A DNA stretch of 64,000 nucleotides from Paenalcaligenes sp052103955 (GTDB lineage: Bacteria; Pseudomonadota; Gammaproteobacteria; Burkholderiales; Burkholderiaceae_B): the NCBI GenBank assembly GCA_052103955.1, contig JBQELO010000004.1, forward strand, positions 1-64,000. The letters run 5' to 3'. The notes beneath the pieces were generated by a model. The model was not told the DNA's origin and ran no database searches. It saw nothing but the letters and a program-made list of their open reading frames with translations. The position numbers were made by a program, and so were the translations under genes. Positions 62,167-64,000 of this stretch are shown in pieces (positions within the stretch are counted from its first letter, which is position 1; each line of letters opens with the position of its first letter).

Positions 62167-62168
62167 AG

Positions 62169-63605
62169 ATGCGGTTACGCTGTTCTAAATTTGTGTTGTC
62201 AGGAAGCCTGGCGCTGGTATCTACGCTGTTTGCTGTAACAGCGGGAGCACAACAGGCTGCCCAACCCGCAGAGCGTTCTGCCCGTTTCGTTGATGGTATT
62301 GCGGCGATTGTGGATTCTCAGGTGATTACGTTGCGTCAGCTAGACAGCGAAGCAGCGATAGTCGCCCGACAACTGCAATCACAGAATATTCCATTGCCTG
62401 ATCCGCAAACATTGCGTTTGCAGGTGTTGAATAGGTTGATAGATCAAACCATTCAAGAGCAAGAAGGCAAACGCTTAGGGATAGTGATCACACCCGAGTT
62501 TTTAGATAATGCAGTCAAAATGGTGGCTGAGCGTAATAAGCTGACCCCTGAAAAACTGCGTCAAGAAATTACGAAAACCGGTATGACGTGGGATGACTAC
62601 CTTAAAACACTACGTCATGACCTATTGTTGGATCAGTTGCGCCAACGGATGGTGGATGAGCGCATCTACATTAGCGATGCAGAAGTAGACGCTTACTTGA
62701 AAAAACAAGGTGTGCAAGCTCCAATGAGTTCGCCAGTAAATAACTCGGCGGCAGCTGCAGGCCCCGTGTACATTGAGTTGGCACAGATTTTGGTGCGAGT
62801 GCCCGAAGGCACGGACAGTAACACAGAGCGTAATCTACGTCTTAAAGCTGAAGGCTTGCTCGCGCGAGTTAAAGCCGGCGAGGATTTTGCTGGTGTGGCT
62901 GCCGCTGCATCTGATGGTCAGGAAGCCTTGCACGGTGGTGTGCTGGGTATCCGCCCACTAGAAGGCTGGCCTGATTTGTTTGTGGATAATATTAAGAACT
63001 TGTCATCTGGACAAGTTAGCGGCTTGGTACGTAGCGGTCAGGGTTATCACATTTTGAAAGTTACCCACCACGGTGGCCAAGATGCTGTTGATACATCTGT
63101 GGCGCAGCCACAAGCTCCGGGCACTACCGAGCAGGGCCCGATGATGGTGACTCAAACTAAAGCACGCCATATTCTGATCAAACTGTCACAAGTGCGTGAT
63201 GATGAGCAAGCCAAAGAGCGCATTGAGCAGTTGAAGCAGCGTATAGACCAAGGCGAGTCTTTTGAGGTGTTGGCACGTAGTAACTCAGAAGATAGCACTG
63301 CACCATTGGGTGGAGACTTAGGTTGGTTAACACCGGGCGAAACTGTGCCGGCGTTTGAGCAGGCTATGGACTCCCTACAGCCAGGTCAGGTCAGCGCACC
63401 TGTACGTTCACAATTTGGTTGGCACATCATCCGTGTTGACGATAGACGTACGAAGAATATGGAAAACGAATATCGCCGTATGCAGGCGCGTCAGCACCTG
63501 TTTGAGCAGCGAGTAGAGCCCGCATTGGATGATTGGCTAAGCCAGTTACGCGGTAGTGTGTATATAGATAATCGCCTAGAGAAGGCATTGTCGTCGGAGC
63601 AGTAA
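62169..63605 (+). CDS. surA: Periplasmic chaperone/prolyl isomerase SurA
   Basis: 478-residue chaperone of outer-membrane proteins, including LptD. It has a signal peptide (1-27, cut after TAGA), a SurA-N chaperone domain (about 38-185; VDGIAAIVDSQVITLRQLD), and two parvulin domains (about 195-300, GGVLGIRPLEGWPDLF; about 325-425, ARHILIKLSQVRDDEQAKER and GGDLGWLTPGETVPAFEQAM). A C-terminal helix follows. It forms an operon with lptD (2-base gap) and rsmA (5-base gap). Confidence 0.96.
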   Translation: MRLRCSKFVLSGSLALVSTLFAVTAGAQQAAQPAERSARFVDGIAAIVDSQVITLRQLDSEAAIVARQLQSQNIPLPDPQTLRLQVLNRLIDQTIQEQEGKRLGIVITPEFLDNAVKMVAERNKLTPEKLRQEITKTGMTWDDYLKTLRHDLLLDQLRQRMVDERIYISDAEVDAYLKKQGVQAPMSSPVNNSAAAAGPVYIELAQILVRVPEGTDSNTERNLRLKAEGLLARVKAGEDFAGVAAAASDGQEALHGGVLGIRPLEGWPDLFVDNIKNLSSGQVSGLVRSGQGYHILKVTHHGGQDAVDTSVAQPQAPGTTEQGPMMVTQTKARHILIKLSQVRDDEQAKERIEQLKQRIDQGESFEVLARSNSEDSTAPLGGDLGWLTPGETVPAFEQAMDSLQPGQVSAPVRSQFGWHIIRVDDRRTKNMENEYRRMQARQHLFEQRVEPALDDWLSQLRGSVYIDNRLEKALSSEQ

Positions 63606-63610
63606 ACAGC

Positions 63611-64000
63611 ATGGCTAAACATGAAGCCCGCAAGCGATTCGGACAGAATTTTTTGCATGACCTATCCGTAATCGATGATATTGTGCGGGCGTTGGATTTG
63701 CAGCGCGATGATAAGGTCGTAGAGATTGGTCCCGGTTTGGCCGCCTTAACGCGGCCGTTATCGGAACGACTAGACCATTTAAATGTGATTGAGCTAGATA
63801 GGGATTTGGCTCATCGCTTACGCAATAGCTTTAGCCCCAAAAAGCTGAGTATTACCGAAGCCGATGTGCTAACAGTAGACTTTGCTCAATGGGGTGAAGG
63901 CTTACGTATTGTGGGCAACTTACCCTACAACATCTCCAGTCCTTTGTTGTTTCACCTAGCGTCTTTTGCACATTTGGTGAAGGACCAGCATTTTATGCTG
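63611..64000 (+). CDS. rsmA: 16S rRNA dimethyladenosine transferase RsmA/KsgA (5' part)
   Basis: The first 130 codons of a gene cut by the right edge. The enzyme dimethylates A1518 and A1519 of 16S rRNA late in 30S assembly. RKRFGQNFLHD at residues 7-17, the SAM loop VVEIGPGLAALTRPL, and NLPYNISSPLLFHL (motif IV) identify it. It starts 5 bases after surA; the pdxA gene that separates the two in E. coli is not present here. Confidence 0.95.
   Translation, partial: MAKHEARKRFGQNFLHDLSVIDDIVRALDLQRDDKVVEIGPGLAALTRPLSERLDHLNVIELDRDLAHRLRNSFSPKKLSITEADVLTVDFAQWGEGLRIVGNLPYNISSPLLFHLASFAHLVKDQHFML

Noticed and set aside
1..64000. Insertion sequences, prophage, CRISPR arrays, toxin-antitoxin or defence systems
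   Set aside because: I looked for transposase or integrase motifs, regularly spaced repeats and paired small genes on both strands and saw none.

Overview
The window looks like the chromosome of a betaproteobacterium of the order Burkholderiales, most likely family Alcaligenaceae. The evidence is the compact division and cell wall (dcw) cluster with a fused murE-murF gene (a fusion I know from Bordetella and relatives), an rnpB gene next to it, the lpxC-dciA-M23 peptidase-secA order, IclR-controlled uptake and catabolic genes with branched-chain-type ABC transporters, and an lptD-surA-rsmA end. Base composition is roughly half GC by eye, low for that family. This placement is inference; no rRNA gene is present to settle it. 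I see no insertion sequence, prophage, CRISPR array or plasmid gene.

Layout. 1-3.3 kb: end of an unknown gene, an AT-rich lipoprotein gene, a sodium/alanine symporter and a small membrane protein, with an AT-rich 0.6 kb spacer. 3.4-6.9 kb: SWIB-domain protein, dihydroorotase pyrC and the ABC-F ATPase uup. 6.9-7.3 kb: RNase P RNA. 7.6-25.7 kb: an unbroken dcw cluster, mraZ-rsmH-ftsL-ftsI-murEF-mraY-murD-ftsW-murG-murC-ddl-ftsQ-ftsA-ftsZ-lpxC, mostly with stop/start overlaps, preceded by a sigma70-like promoter and a four-unit MraZ-type operator. 25.8-30.1 kb: dciA, an M23 peptidase and secA.

30.2-42.5 kb is the main accessory region: a divergent IclR regulator, then a KstD-like flavoprotein, a short-chain dehydrogenase, a complete branched-chain-type ABC importer (with one permease fused to its ATPase), a metallo-beta-lactamase-fold protein lacking several metal ligands, an MFS transporter, an Old Yellow Enzyme homologue and a two-domain EthD protein. 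This set suggests uptake and redox processing of an unidentified, probably cyclic, organic compound.

42.6-51 kb: mgtE and yciA, an M20 amidohydrolase, an inositol-monophosphatase family protein, mnmC and a GH31-like protein whose nucleophile seems to be missing. 51.2-57.1 kb: tRNA-Lys(TTT) with a structured trailer, a small CxxC protein, the methionine importer metNIQ and the glutamine importer glnHPQ. 57.1-64 kb: a coiled-coil membrane protein, murU and amgK (muramic acid recycling), and divergently lptD, surA and the start of rsmA.

The dominant theme is the cell envelope: precursor synthesis (murC-F, mraY, murG, ddl), septation (ftsL, I, W, Q, A, Z), lipid A commitment (lpxC), Sec export (secA), outer-membrane assembly (lptD, surA) and recycling (amgK, murU). 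No whole new system is evident. The best candidates for new biology are the IclR-linked catabolic cluster and the two enzyme-like proteins with degraded active sites.
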